From: Burkholderiales bacterium
GTDB lineage: Bacteria > Pseudomonadota > Gammaproteobacteria > Burkholderiales > Casimicrobiaceae
Direction: 5' to 3'
DNA length: 44,730 nucleotides
Assembly (NCBI GenBank): GCA_025352105.1
Contig: JANXUB010000137.1
Location: 1-44,730, forward strand
The notes under the pieces were generated by a model, which was given only the letters and a program-made list of their open reading frames with translations, searched no databases and was not told the origin of the DNA. Each line of letters opens with the position of its first letter. Position 1 is the first letter of the stretch. Shown piece by piece: positions 8,301 through 15,950 of this stretch. Made by a program: the position numbers and the translations under genes.

Positions 8301-10637
8301 AATCGTCATCCCGTAGTCAAACGTCACAACGGTGGCCGAGCCGTTAGCACTTACGGTGCCATTGACAGTGGCGGTGACGGTGGTGATCGCGGTTGCCGCA
8401 ACCGTCGTGGCTGCCGGAGGTGACAACGGCACACTCAGCACGTTAGAGAACTCGGAGGTGTTGTTTGTGTTGCACGACGACAAAATAATGCCGAGATTGC
8501 CAATGAAGCACTTGAGGCCCGCTTTCCAGTCACCTGGCACACCGGGCTGGTCGGTGAGGGGCGTGATATCGGTCGCCGTCATGAGGACGTAGCTGCCGCC
8601 GCTGCTGGCCGCTAGCGTGACGCTGCAGCGCCCCGTCGAGCATGAGGCGCTGTTGCTTGGCAAGCCGCTCAAGTCAGTGGTAACCAGTTGCTCGCCAAGA
8701 AACGTCATGCTGGTCGCAGCGTTGCTGGTAGCGGCATTGATCTTGAAAAATTCCATGCGGAAATTGGCTGGGCCGTGGCTTGTCAGCGTCCAGTCCAGCG
8801 TGGTGTTGCCACCCGTTGAGACCGGAGCGGCCGAACCGCTGCAAGCACCTGTATCGGCCGGGCCCGCACAGATAATCGGTGCCGATTGGTCAAGGTTGGC
8901 ATAGTTGGGTGGAAACTCGCTTTGCGGCGCGTCAACTGCGTTTTCCTGGCGATCCAGGTCGATGCCAATGCCCGCCGTCAGCCCTCCGTTGCCGTACACC
9001 GCGTTTCGTTGCGACATGTTGCTCCAGCCATTGGCGGTGCCACCGTGGCGGATTTTCAAACCGTTGCGTCCGTTACCGGCGATCACGTTGACATCCGTTG
9101 CGCCTGGGCCGCCGATGGTGATGCTGCTCGCAGCGTCAACATGGATGCCATCAAAACCGTTGCCCAGCGCTAAATTGCCGACGATGCCCGCGTGAGTGCC
9201 GATGAAGTTTCCGAGGATGCTGTTCGCCGTGGTTCCGCTCCCTTGCAGCACGATGCCGTGGCGCGCGTTTGCCGCGATGTTGTTCCCACTAATCGTGTTG
9301 CCCGAGGTGGTGACGATGATGCCGTCACCTGCATTGCCGTAGAGTTTGGATGCAAGCGGTGTTGTCGGCGGAAACTCGGCCAAGCCAATCGTGTTGCCGA
9401 CTACTTTGATTCCCGTGCTGGCCCCGGTGATCACAATGCCTGCGAAATCGGTACCCAGCGTGTCGGGTAAAGCGCTATTGCTGCCGCCTTTGTTGTCGCT
9501 AATTAGATTGGCAGGACCAATGAACGCGCCGACCTTGCTGGGGTTGAATTTGAGCGGATCTGTGCTCGGCTTGGTGTCGGTCTTGACACCGTTTGCACCA
9601 TTTCCAATGTGCGAACCCACGCCTGTCGCAGCCAGACCGATGCGATTTCCGAGAACGGTATTGGGAAGAAACACAGCGCCCGACTCGATGCTGACCCCGT
9701 CACCGGTATTGCCGCTGATGACATTGCCAGGGCCGATCAGATTGCCGAAGGTCGATCCCGTCATGCGGACACCTGCGCCACCATTGGGTCTGGCGACGTT
9801 GCCGGTGATATCAGTGCCAATCATATTGTTGGACACAAGCACTGCGGCCAGGTTTTGGCTGAAAATTTCGATGCCATTCCCGGCGTTTCCGGAAATCACG
9901 TTGCCACTGATGATGACTGGATTCAGCGACGCCAGTGCGGTGGCCATATTGCTGTTGAACGCGTTAAGGTCGGCGGTCGCGTCGACTGGCTGAACGGGCA
10001 AGCTGTTGTAAAGGTTCGAAAAAAAGTTGGTGCTGGTATCGGGATAAACCTGAGACGCAGACAACGAAATGCCGTGACCGGTATTGGGCATTGCCACCAG
10101 ACCCGTTACGTCGATGCCGATATGGTTGCCGGTAAACGTGTAGCTGTGACCGTTCGCACTGATGCCGTCGCCACTGCAATTGCCGATGGTCAGATTACTG
10201 ATTGAGGAGCCCGTCGCACCCGTCGTGTGCCCGAGGGCTGGGGTTCCCGAGTCGGTGAGACTGAGGCAGCCGTGACCATTCCCGTTGATGGTCACTCCGG
10301 TACCCACGATGGTGAACGGAGCCGCCAGCGTTGGCAACCCGCCGTTGATGACGTTGACAGTCGTTACGCTGAAAGTGATGGTGTGAGTTCCGCTGAGCGC
10401 GTTACCCTGCTGGATGGCCGCTCGCAAACTACAGTGCCCCGTACCATCGTCGCAGGCTGCGGCTGCAAGATTGTTGTCGCCCAAGTCTGTGGTGCCGATG
10501 TTGACCACGAAGCTGGCTCCAAGCGACGGTGTCGCAGTCAGAATCGCCCACGAAAAGAGCGTCAGCGCGGCGGCAAAACTCGCCGCGATGTGGCGAAAAA
10601 TTTTCACGCTAGAGGTGAGCATACGGTTGGATTTCAT
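5364..10637 (-). CDS. Giant secreted protein: CSLREA-like N-terminus, beta-helix, eight repeat modules, IPTL-CTERM-like tail
   Basis: A 1757-residue exported protein. The start is the ATG at 10637, with GGAGA 7 nt upstream. Residues 1-41 form a long signal peptide. Then comes a CSLRAAIQQGNAL block like the CSLREA N-terminal domain, and a parallel beta-helix (about 45-690) full of GNxISGNxGxGI turns. Eight modules of about 100 residues (about 742-1566) each carry ATLNGTVSANG, FDYGTTxAYG and LTCNTTYHFRVxANNG, resembling Fn3-like repeats. A DGGLGDDDLAVNG block (choice-of-anchor type) precedes the tail VPTLSQSG, a hydrophobic helix and a few basic residues, as in IPTL-CTERM sorting signals, which are linked to exosortase H. 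No exosortase is in the window. Likely a surface or released adhesin-like protein; no enzymatic function is evident. Confidence 0.85.
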   Translation of the reverse strand: MKSNRMLTSSVKIFRHIAASFAAALTLFSWAILTATPSLGASFVVNIGTTDLGDNNLAAAACDDGTGHCSLRAAIQQGNALSGTHTITFSVTTVNVINGGLPTLAAPFTIVGTGVTINGNGHGCLSLTDSGTPALGHTTGATGSSISNLTIGNCSGDGISANGHSYTFTGNHIGIDVTGLVAMPNTGHGISLSASQVYPDTSTNFFSNLYNSLPVQPVDATADLNAFNSNMATALASLNPVIISGNVISGNAGNGIEIFSQNLAAVLVSNNMIGTDITGNVARPNGGAGVRMTGSTFGNLIGPGNVISGNTGDGVSIESGAVFLPNTVLGNRIGLAATGVGSHIGNGANGVKTDTKPSTDPLKFNPSKVGAFIGPANLISDNKGGSNSALPDTLGTDFAGIVITGASTGIKVVGNTIGLAEFPPTTPLASKLYGNAGDGIIVTTSGNTISGNNIAANARHGIVLQGSGTTANSILGNFIGTHAGIVGNLALGNGFDGIHVDAASSITIGGPGATDVNVIAGNGRNGLKIRHGGTANGWSNMSQRNAVYGNGGLTAGIGIDLDRQENAVDAPQSEFPPNYANLDQSAPIICAGPADTGACSGSAAPVSTGGNTTLDWTLTSHGPANFRMEFFKINAATSNAATSMTFLGEQLVTTDLSGLPSNSASCSTGRCSVTLAASSGGSYVLMTATDITPLTDQPGVPGDWKAGLKCFIGNLGIILSSCNTNNTSEFSNVLSVPLSPPAATTVAATAITTVTATVNGTVSANGSATVVTFDYGMTIAYGSTANATQSPLPGSAVGSAVSAPLAGLTCNTTYHYRVNANNGVGSTVNGADLTFTTAACAAVAPTAITVAASALTATTATLNGTVTANGANTTVSFDYGTTIAYGGAGSPLTAAQSPLSSGSVGAPVSALLSGLSCNTTYHFRVKANNGVGGTINGSDLSFTTAVCAPVAPTATSAAATSITTTTATLNGTVSANGAVTAATFDFGLSAPAYGGLGSPANATQSPLSSGSINAPVSLTLTGLTCNTTYHFRANANNGVGGTVSGSDLSFTTAACPPGAPSATTNGATAITMTSATVNGTVSANGAATTVSFEYGTTVAYGSTVNASQSPLVSGAVSAAVSAPLAGLTCGTTYHFRVKANNGATTNGNDANFTTAICPAPTVATSAATALAVTGATLNGTVSANGAATTVTFEYGTTVAYGSSIAAVQSPLISNAVNAAASAPLTGLTCNTTYHFRVTANNGTSSNGGDLSFSTSACPAAAPTVTTTAATAITTVAATLNGTASANGAITAVSFEYGTTVAYGNTINATQSPLAIGAVNAVVSAPLAGLVCKTTYHFRANANNGIGGTINGSDMSFTTAACAALAPAAITVAASALTTTTATLNGTVSANGAATIVNFDYGTTTAYGGAGSPLTAAQSPLSSGSVSAPVSALLSGLTCNTTYHFRVNANNGVGSTVNGADLTYTTAACAAVAPIATTAAATSITMTAATLNGVVSANGTATTVSFDYGATVAYGSTANATQSPLASGAVNTGVSAVVSGLTCGTTYHFRVKANNGLTTNGSDFAFSTAACPVPVTSFSGNTFTGTGIATATLSGSGANCSFGTTAFVGPPVAAPPGVSFPDGLFDFTTTGCTGTITVTVKFPTPFPANAQYWKYGPTPGPVAAHWYTLGATNNLVLSGNTATFTIADGGLGDDDLAVNGSIVDQGGPGVSAVVPAAEVVPVPTLSQSGLLLLTLLMMLGYVGVRQFRLPPGSFGKRP
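5940..8420 (-). repeat. Eight tandem ~310-bp coding repeats inside the giant gene
   Basis: Eight head-to-tail copies encode the Fn3-like modules. Copies differ in similarity: modules 2 and 7 are nearly the same at protein level (both ITVAASALTxTTATLNG and AYGGAGSPLTAAQSPLSSG). The tail of module 1 (VNANNGVGSTVNGADLT) is repeated after module 7. This mosaic suggests duplication or gene conversion within the array. It is also a place where short-read assemblies can collapse. Confidence 0.8.
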
Positions 10638-10841
10638 AGTGTTTCTCCAGTGGGCCATGAACGCGGCAAGAATGCGCGCCAAGCGGCGCGATTCAGCAAA
10701 GAGCACCGGTGCGCGCCCTTCGAACTGCGCACAATTTAGTTGGCGCGACCCTACAAAACCCCTACACCGCCTGAATCGGCCGAAAAATTGACCTTGTCGG
10801 GGGATTTGCCTCGCGCGCCATTCGCGCTGTTCGAACCGTTC

Positions 10842-10868
10842 GCACAGTTGGCACAGTTGGCACAGCTG
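10842..10868. repeat. Three tandem 9-bp repeats upstream of leuA
   Basis: GCACAGTTG, GCACAGTTG and GCACAGCTG follow each other without gaps, in the 545-bp gap between the giant minus-strand gene and leuA. The rest of 10638-10937 holds the promoter of the minus-strand gene and no gene I can support. A continuous plus-strand frame from 10740 reads through the repeat but resembles no protein. Confidence 0.7.
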
Positions 10869-10937
10869 GACGGTCGTCGCAGTCGATTTGGCGCGCTTAT
10901 CGCTGCTAACGGCTTGAAGGGAAAGCCCACCTGCGAT

Positions 10938-11084
10938 ATGCTTATGGGCATGTATTCACAGCCAACAGCGTTTTTCGCGATTTCGAGCCCGGATTTTCCG
11001 GCTGTCTCATCGCGTCTTATTGCCTCGCTGTGCCAGCTGGATCGCCTGGCTGCGTTTCTGCTGCTGCGCTCCCAGCGCAAATAA
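10938..11084 (+). CDS. Candidate leu leader peptide (attenuator) upstream of leuA
   Basis: A 48-codon frame starts at ATG 10938 and ends 98 bp before leuA with RLAAFLLLRSQRK. It contains three consecutive CTG Leu codons (11058-11066) and a Leu-rich C-terminal half. A 6-bp hairpin TGCGCT/AGCGCA (11065-11079) overlaps the Leu run, and a second stem CCCGT/ACGGG lies further on, before a T-rich stretch just upstream of leuA. This is the layout expected for ribosome-mediated attenuation of a leucine gene. No clear Shine-Dalgarno was found, an in-frame open stretch continues upstream to 10740, and the terminator stem is weak. Leader function is therefore inference. Confidence 0.35.
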   Translation: MLMGMYSQPTAFFAISSPDFPAVSSRLIASLCQLDRLAAFLLLRSQRK

Positions 11085-11182
11085 ATTTCCCCACTCCCCC
11101 GCCGTTGCGCCACATCCTGATCCCGTCAACGGGCTGATGTCGCTGCATTTCTGCATTCCTTTTTTAGTTCAAGAGATTCATC

Positions 11183-12904
11183 ATGCCCATGTTGAAACAA
11201 CCCAACCAAAAGTACGCCGCGTTCAAGCCCATCTCTGCCTCCGCGTTGCCGGATCGCACCTGGCCCAATCAAACGATCACCAAGCCACCAATCTGGCTCG
11301 CCACCGATTTGCGTGACGGCAATCAGGCGTTAATCGAGCCGATGGACGTTGAGCGCAAGAAAAAGATGTTCGCGCTGAACGTCAAAGTCGGTGTTAAGGA
11401 AATCGAAGTTGGATTTCCTTCAGCATCGCAGACGGACTTTGATTTTGTCCGTCATTTGATCGAGCAAAACCAGATCCCGGATGACGTCTGGATTCAGGTG
11501 CTGTCACCCGCCCGCGCAGAGTTCATCGAGCGCACCTTTGAGGCGCTCAAAGGCGCGAAACGAGCGATCTTTCACCTCTATCATGCGGTCGCTCCGGTCA
11601 TGCGCAATGTGGTGTTCGGCTTGACGCAGGATCAGGTGGTCAGTGACTTGACGATTCCGCATGTCAAGCAGGTGCGGGAGCTCATGAAAAAGTATCCGGA
11701 CACCGAATGGCGTTTCGAATTTTCGCCGGAGATGTTTTCGAACACCGAGCTTGAGTTTTCGAAGCGCGTCGTCGATACGGTGGTCGACGTTTACGGTGCG
11801 ACGCCACAAAACAAGATCATCATCAACTTGCCGACCACCGTTGAGAACGCCACGCCGAATTGCTACGCCGATCAGATCGAATGGATGCATCGCAACGTTG
11901 CAAAACGCGATTGCATTTTGATTTCATTGCATCCACACAATGATCGCGGCACCGGCACGGCAGCGGCTGAACTCGCGTTGATGGCGGGTGCGGATCGCGT
12001 TGAAGGCTGCCTGTTCGGCAGCGGCGAGCGTACGGGTAATGTGGATATCGTCAACGTTGCGATGAATATGTACTCGCAGGGCGTGCATCCAAATCTTGAT
12101 TTCAGTGATATCGATGAAATCAAGAAAACGGTTGAATACTGCAACCAGATTCCCGTACACCCGCGTCATCCGTATGCCGGAGACCTTGTGTACACGAGCT
12201 TCTCGGGCTCGCATCAAGACGCGATCAAGAAGGCATTTGCGAACCGTGACGTCAATCCGAACGGCATTTGGGACATGCCCTATTTGCCCATCGATCCGAT
12301 GGACGTGGGCCGCAGCTACGAGGCCGTCATCCGCGTCAATTCGCAGTCGGGCAAGGGGGGCATCAGCTATCTTCTGCAAAGCGAATACGGCGTAGATTTG
12401 CCGCGCAGAATGCAGATCGAATTCTCGCAAGTCGTGCAGCGCGTGATGGACGATACCGGCAAGGAAATGACGGCCGATGACATCTGGAATATTTTTGATG
12501 CCGAATACTTCAGCAAAGGCGCACCCTACAAATATGTCGGGCACAAACTGGCCGAGGATTCGTCACGTCCGGAAGCGGTTGAAGTGCATGCCGAAGTCGT
12601 CATCGACGGCGACTCGCACAAAGCCAAAGGCATGGGCAACGGCCCCATTGACGCCTTCGTGGCCGCCATCGCGAGCGAACTGCACGCCCCCGTAAAAGTT
12701 ATGGACTACCACGAGCACGCGATTGGTCAGGGCGCGAACGCCACCGCCATCACCTACATCGAGATGCGCGTCGGCGACGGCCCGTCCCTGCATGGTGTGG
12801 GGATGGACAGCAACATTGTCACGGCGTCATTCAAGGCGATACTGAGCGGGTTAAATCGCGATGCCGCACGGGTTCGCGTGGCGAGTACCGCTGCATCGAA
12901 ATAG
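11183..12904 (+). CDS. leuA: 2-isopropylmalate synthase (long, type 2)
   Basis: A 573-residue cytosolic enzyme condensing acetyl-CoA with 2-ketoisovalerate, the first committed step of leucine synthesis. The catalytic domain shows LRDGNQAL at residues 43-50, the metal-binding [10 protein letters not shown] near residue 250 and [10 protein letters not shown] just after. The C-terminal regulatory domain (about 430-573) carries [21 protein letters not shown], typical of the leucine-binding domain. The length and the extended N-terminus ([11 protein letters not shown]) match the longer LeuA form also seen in yeast and actinobacteria rather than the ~520-residue form. ATG start with AAGAGA upstream. 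Feedback inhibition by leucine is expected from the family. Confidence 0.95.
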   Translation: MPMLKQPNQKYAAFKPISASALPDRTWPNQTITKPPIWLATDLRDGNQALIEPMDVERKKKMFALNVKVGVKEIEVGFPSASQTDFDFVRHLIEQNQIPDDVWIQVLSPARAEFIERTFEALKGAKRAIFHLYHAVAPVMRNVVFGLTQDQVVSDLTIPHVKQVRELMKKYPDTEWRFEFSPEMFSNTELEFSKRVVDTVVDVYGATPQNKIIINLPTTVENATPNCYADQIEWMHRNVAKRDCILISLHPHNDRGTGTAAAELALMAGADRVEGCLFGSGERTGNVDIVNVAMNMYSQGVHPNLDFSDIDEIKKTVEYCNQIPVHPRHPYAGDLVYTSFSGSHQDAIKKAFANRDVNPNGIWDMPYLPIDPMDVGRSYEAVIRVNSQSGKGGISYLLQSEYGVDLPRRMQIEFSQVVQRVMDDTGKEMTADDIWNIFDAEYFSKGAPYKYVGHKLAEDSSRPEAVEVHAEVVIDGDSHKAKGMGNGPIDAFVAAIASELHAPVKVMDYHEHAIGQGANATAITYIEMRVGDGPSLHGVGMDSNIVTASFKAILSGLNRDAARVRVASTAASK

Positions 12905-12909
12905 TTGAG

Positions 12910-12935
12910 AGCGGGCGAACAGGCGTTCTCCCGCT
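12910..12935 (+). terminator. Hairpin between leuA and the convergent GST gene
   Basis: AGCGGG (12910-12915) pairs with CCCGCT (12930-12935), with inner GAAC/GTTC pairing. It starts 5 bp after the leuA stop and abuts the end of the convergent gene. No T run follows, so it is a weak or factor-assisted terminator at best. Confidence 0.4.
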
Positions 12936-12938
12936 GCG

Positions 12939-13550
12939 TTATGCGCCGCCTTTCGCAATCGCCCGCTGATACGCAGGCCGCGCTTCGATCATCGACACAA
13001 AGCGGGTGAGATTGGGGAACATTTCTTCGCCTTTACCCATCGTCGCGTACTGCGCCACGAACGACAACTGAACGTCGGCGCCGGTGAGGGAGTCGCCGAC
13101 GAAATACGTCTTATTCACCAGTTCGCTGTCAAGCCAACCCATGTGGTTTTGAATCTCGCTGTTGATGCGCGGTTGCAGCGGCGCGCCCGCGTCGCCGAGG
13201 CGACTGGTGTAGAGCTTCAACATCAGTGGCAGCATCGCCGAGCCCTCGCCGTAGTGCAGCAACTGAATGTAGCGGTTGTAGGCGGAAGTTCCCATGGCGG
13301 GCGCGAATTGGCCGTTGCCGTAGGTGCGCACGAGGTACTCGATGATTGCGCCGGACTCGATGAGCACCTCACCACCATCGCGAATCACCGGGGCTTTTCC
13401 GAGCGTATGAATTGCCTTCAGCTCAGGCGGTGCGAGCCGCGTTTTTGGATCGCGCTGATAGCTGATGATTTTGTATTCCTGACCGAGCTCTTCAAGTATC
13501 CAGGTGATGCGGCGCGAGCGGGATTCGTTGAGGTGATGAATTTCGATCAT
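12939..13550 (-). CDS. Glutathione S-transferase family protein
   Basis: A 203-residue protein with the two-domain GST layout. The N-terminal thioredoxin fold has HHLNESRSRRITWILEELG, the cis-Pro block GKAPVIRDGG and the glutathione gamma-glutamyl-binding LIESGAIIEYL. The C-terminal helical domain contains the N-capping-type segment SLTGADVQLSF. Such enzymes conjugate or reduce electrophiles with glutathione in the cytosol; the substrate cannot be predicted. The ATG giving MIEIHHLNE is chosen because homology starts there; five codons of frame precede it. It is convergent with leuA and stands alone. Confidence 0.85.
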   Translation of the reverse strand: MIEIHHLNESRSRRITWILEELGQEYKIISYQRDPKTRLAPPELKAIHTLGKAPVIRDGGEVLIESGAIIEYLVRTYGNGQFAPAMGTSAYNRYIQLLHYGEGSAMLPLMLKLYTSRLGDAGAPLQPRINSEIQNHMGWLDSELVNKTYFVGDSLTGADVQLSFVAQYATMGKGEEMFPNLTRFVSMIEARPAYQRAIAKGGA

Positions 13551-13643
13551 GGGATTGCAACGCAAATGGAAAAGGCCCCGTAGTTTAAATTACGCAAGAA
13601 GCTAACCGTGCGTGCGCTCAGCATCAGCGCCCAGCAGACATCA

Positions 13644-13663
13644 AGCTAGCTTACAATCTAGCT
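13644..13663. promoter_or_regulatory. Operator-promoter of the toxin-antitoxin operon
   Basis: AGCTAG (13644-13649) and CTAGCT (13658-13663) form a perfect inverted repeat around TACAAT (13652-13657), a good -10 box. Binding of the antitoxin or antitoxin-toxin complex here would block transcription, the usual autoregulation of type II modules. GGAG lies 7-8 nt before the GTG start of the antitoxin. Confidence 0.6.
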
Positions 13664-13685
13664 GATAAATTTCTGGAGTATCGCC

Positions 13686-13943
13686 GTGAATCTGATTCCT
13701 AGCCGTGAAATAGGCGCGTTTGAAGCTAAAAACAAATTGGGTACGCTGCTCGATTGGGTAGAGTCGGGGGAAGAGGTGACCATCACGCGGCGTGGCAAGG
13801 CGGTGGCGCGATTGGTATCGGTCAATGTCGCCACTGACGCAGGCGCAGGGCAGCGCGCGGCTGACGCGCTGCGCGCTAGCACCGCAGGTTGGCGCTTGGC
13901 GGGCTTAAGCGTGAACCAGCTTAAGGCTGAGGGGCGTCGTTGA
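13686..13943 (+). CDS. Type II antitoxin, Phd/YefM family
   Basis: An 85-residue protein. Residues 1-50 read IPSREIGAFEAKNKLGTLLDWVESGEEVTITRRGKAVARLV, the Phd/YefM fold that binds operator DNA. The rest is the flexible toxin-neutralising tail. It starts at GTG with a GGAG ribosome-binding site and overlaps the toxin gene by 4 bp (TTGA), implying translational coupling. The inverted repeat around the -10 box upstream is its probable operator. Confidence 0.85.
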   Translation: MNLIPSREIGAFEAKNKLGTLLDWVESGEEVTITRRGKAVARLVSVNVATDAGAGQRAADALRASTAGWRLAGLSVNQLKAEGRR

Positions 13944-14347
13944 GCTTTGTGCTCGACTGCTCGGTGACGATGGCGTGGTGCTTCGACGACGAGCGCACGC
14001 CAGCCACCGATGCCCTCCTGGATCGGGTGGCGAGCAGCGGGGCGCATGCGCCTTTTTTGTGGCCGCTTGAGGTGTGCAATGTTTTGCTGATGGCGACACG
14101 CCGCAAGCGGATACCGGCGAGCGCGGTCGCAACAGTCGCGGAGCGCGTGCGTGCGCTGCCGATTGTGGTGGACGAGCAAGGCATAAGTCGGACGTGGGCA
14201 GCAACGCTCGCGCTGGCGCAGCGCTATCAGCTGACAAGTTACGACGCGTGCTATCTGGAGCTCGCCCAGCGCTTGGCGCTGCCACTGGCAACGCTGGACT
14301 CCGCGCTGAAAAAAGCGGCGCGATCAGCGCGTGTAGCGACGCTTTGA
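13940..14347 (+). CDS. Type II toxin, PIN-domain ribonuclease (VapC family)
   Basis: A 135-residue PIN-domain protein. The acidic residues expected to hold Mg2+ are visible: Asp6 (SFVLDCSVTMAW), Glu44 (PLEVCNVLL), Asp102 (SYDACYLELA) and Asp120 (TLDSALKKAA). VapC toxins cleave tRNA or rRNA and are inhibited by the paired antitoxin. The start is a TTG overlapping the antitoxin stop in a TTGA junction; no other start fits. A weak TTG start coupled to the antitoxin would keep toxin synthesis below antitoxin. All catalytic acids are present, so the toxin is probably active. Confidence 0.85.
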   Translation: MSFVLDCSVTMAWCFDDERTPATDALLDRVASSGAHAPFLWPLEVCNVLLMATRRKRIPASAVATVAERVRALPIVVDEQGISRTWAATLALAQRYQLTSYDACYLELAQRLALPLATLDSALKKAARSARVATL

Positions 14348-14372
14348 GTCAGTGGCGCTAGACTTTGTACCC

Positions 14373-15467
14373 ATGACTGATCGAACTATTCACCCCGACG
14401 TCCTCCACCGCTGGGTGGCCGATCTATTTTTGGCGGCGGGCTCGTGGGCGACGGAGGCGAAGCTTACGGCCGATCATCTCGTGCTGTCGAATCTGAGCGG
14501 TCATGATTCGCATGGCGTGGGCATGGTGCCGCGCTATGTGAAGGCGATTGGCGCGGGTGAGTTGCGGCTCAATACGGATGTTGAGGTGGTCACCGACACG
14601 GGAAGCCTCTTGGTGCTTGATGCGCATTGGGGAATCGGCCAGAGCGTCACGCATCAGGCGATGGAGATCGCGATCAAGCGGGCGAAGGACACGGGCGTCT
14701 GCGTGATGGGTTTGCGCAATTCGCATCACTTGGGGCGCGTCGGCCATTGGGCGGAGCAGGCGATTGCCGAAGGACTTATTTCGATCCATTTCACCAATGC
14801 CGTTTCGCAGCACTGGGTGGCACCGTACGGCGGTGCGGAAGCGCGCTTTGTGACCAACCCCTTTACCGTAGGAATTCCGCGTCCTGACGCCGATGGTGGG
14901 CCTTTCGTGCTGGACTTCGCGACGAGCGCCATCGCTCAAGGCAAGGTGCGTGTCGCGTACAACGCGGGCAAAAAGACTCCGGACGGCGCGCTCATTGATC
15001 ACGCAGGGCGGCCCACCACCAACCCAGCCACGCTGTTTGAGCCGGTGGACGGGCGCATTGGTGCGCTCACCACCATGGCCGCGCACAAGGGCTACGCGCT
15101 GGCGATGGTTTGTGAGCTGCTGGGTGCCGCGCTGACCGGCGGCGCCGTCACCATCCCGAAAAACCAGCCCAAAGCGGGCGTGTGGAACAACATGCTCACC
15201 ATCATTTTCGATCCGGCGCGGTTTGGTACGCAGACGGCGTTTGAGTCCTCCACGCGTGAATTCGTCGAATGGGTGAAATCGGCACGCCTGATGGAAGGGC
15301 ATGACGAAATCCTGATGCCCGGCGACCCCGAACGACGTTCACGCAAGGCGCGCGCGCAGGCAGTGCCGATTGACGAGGGCACGATTGCGGAAATGGATGT
15401 GGCAGCGGCCACGGTGCTGGCTTCCAGCGGCAAAGGGCCGGGCGCTTTGTCGCGGCTTATGCAGTGA
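14373..15467 (+). CDS. Malate/L-lactate dehydrogenase-type oxidoreductase (Ldh2 family)
   Basis: A 364-residue NAD(P)H-dependent 2-oxoacid reductase of the Ldh2/YlbC/YbiC fold. Signatures are HDSHGVGMVPRYV, VMGLRNSHHLGRVGHWAEQA with the catalytic-His region, and FVTNPFTVGIPRP. Relatives act on malate, L-sulfolactate, ureidoglycolate or other 2-hydroxy acids, so the substrate is undecided. ATG 14373 gives MTDRTIHPD; a GTG seven codons upstream is the alternative. It lies 25 bp after the toxin gene. Directly beyond its stop begins the first of the two long palindromic elements described at 15487. Confidence 0.85.
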   Translation: MTDRTIHPDVLHRWVADLFLAAGSWATEAKLTADHLVLSNLSGHDSHGVGMVPRYVKAIGAGELRLNTDVEVVTDTGSLLVLDAHWGIGQSVTHQAMEIAIKRAKDTGVCVMGLRNSHHLGRVGHWAEQAIAEGLISIHFTNAVSQHWVAPYGGAEARFVTNPFTVGIPRPDADGGPFVLDFATSAIAQGKVRVAYNAGKKTPDGALIDHAGRPTTNPATLFEPVDGRIGALTTMAAHKGYALAMVCELLGAALTGGAVTIPKNQPKAGVWNNMLTIIFDPARFGTQTAFESSTREFVEWVKSARLMEGHDEILMPGDPERRSRKARAQAVPIDEGTIAEMDVAAATVLASSGKGPGALSRLMQ

Positions 15468-15486
15468 ATTGGGAGTTGATTGCTTC

Positions 15487-15608
15487 TAACAGCTTTTTAT
15501 GAAACCCAAGATTTAATGTGGGCTAGGTGCTGATTTTTTGTAAAGTCAAGAATGGATATATTGAGGCTTTAGCCCTTGTGTAATAAGAGTTTTACAAGAA
15601 AGCTGTTA
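15487..15608. repeat. Palindromic element, copy A (~122 nt)
   Basis: TAACAGCTTT (15487-15496) pairs perfectly with AAAGCTGTTA (15599-15608), extended by TTATGAAAC against GTTTTACAA with one bulge. Inside, GGGCTA (15520) and TAGCCC (15570) form a second stem 56 nt across. A related element with the same 56-nt inner spacing lies at 28882. It is AT-rich compared with the flanks and starts 19 bp after the Ldh2-type gene. It could be a MITE-like repeat, a structured RNA or a 3'-end hairpin; no open frame fits. Confidence 0.6.
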
Positions 15609-15663
15609 TGAAAATTTCGAGGCAAAACTCATTCTCAATCGCCACCCCGTCGAAGGACGGGAC

Positions 15664-15745
15664 CCACGCCCGCTGCAAGTTGTTGATTTTGCTGATAGCC
15701 TTCCGCGACGGAGGCAGGGGCGTGGATACCGGCCTCCGCCGGTAT
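15664..15745. repeat. Dispersed intergenic repeat with nested inverted repeats
   Basis: CCACGCCC (15664-15671) pairs with GGGCGTGG (15718-15725), and ATACCGGC (15726-15733) pairs with GCCGGTAT (15738-15745). The second hairpin, with its CTCC loop, resembles the GATACCGGCCT-CGCCGGTATG repeats common between proteobacterial genes. Read on the minus strand it gives the well-known repeat-derived peptide YRRRPVSTPLPPSR. No gene is supported between 15609 and 15950. Confidence 0.6.
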
Positions 15746-15950
15746 GGCGAGAAATTTGGTTTTTTCAGCGTTTCCGCAGACTGCATTGCTTTCAACCGGT
15801 TAGCGTCGCCTCGTTTCGATGCCGACGCACGCCTTCGAAATTGAGCACTTCCCGCGTGCATGCGTCGAATTTAGGGACAAACATTGGCTACCTAGCAAAT
15901 CGCAAAACGCACTTTAAAAAGTTAAACTTTCACGTGCTCTTTAAAATACG

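Noticed and set aside
5940-8420. Regularly spaced repeats that could suggest a CRISPR array
   Set aside because: The unit is about 310 bp, stays in frame over eight copies and encodes a protein module, so it is a coding repeat.
10740-11084. A 114-codon plus-strand protein gene before leuA
   Set aside because: It has no homology, runs through a 9-bp tandem repeat and lacks a ribosome-binding site; only its last 48 codons are kept, as a possible leader peptide.
13600-13680. A second attC-like site near the GCTAACCG motif before the antitoxin gene
   Set aside because: No matching R'/L' partner was found; the inverted repeat there is better explained as the toxin-antitoxin operator.
15592-15861. 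An 89-codon minus-strand gene
   Set aside because: Its YRRRPVSTPLPPSR stretch is the well-known translation of an intergenic repeat, not a conserved protein.
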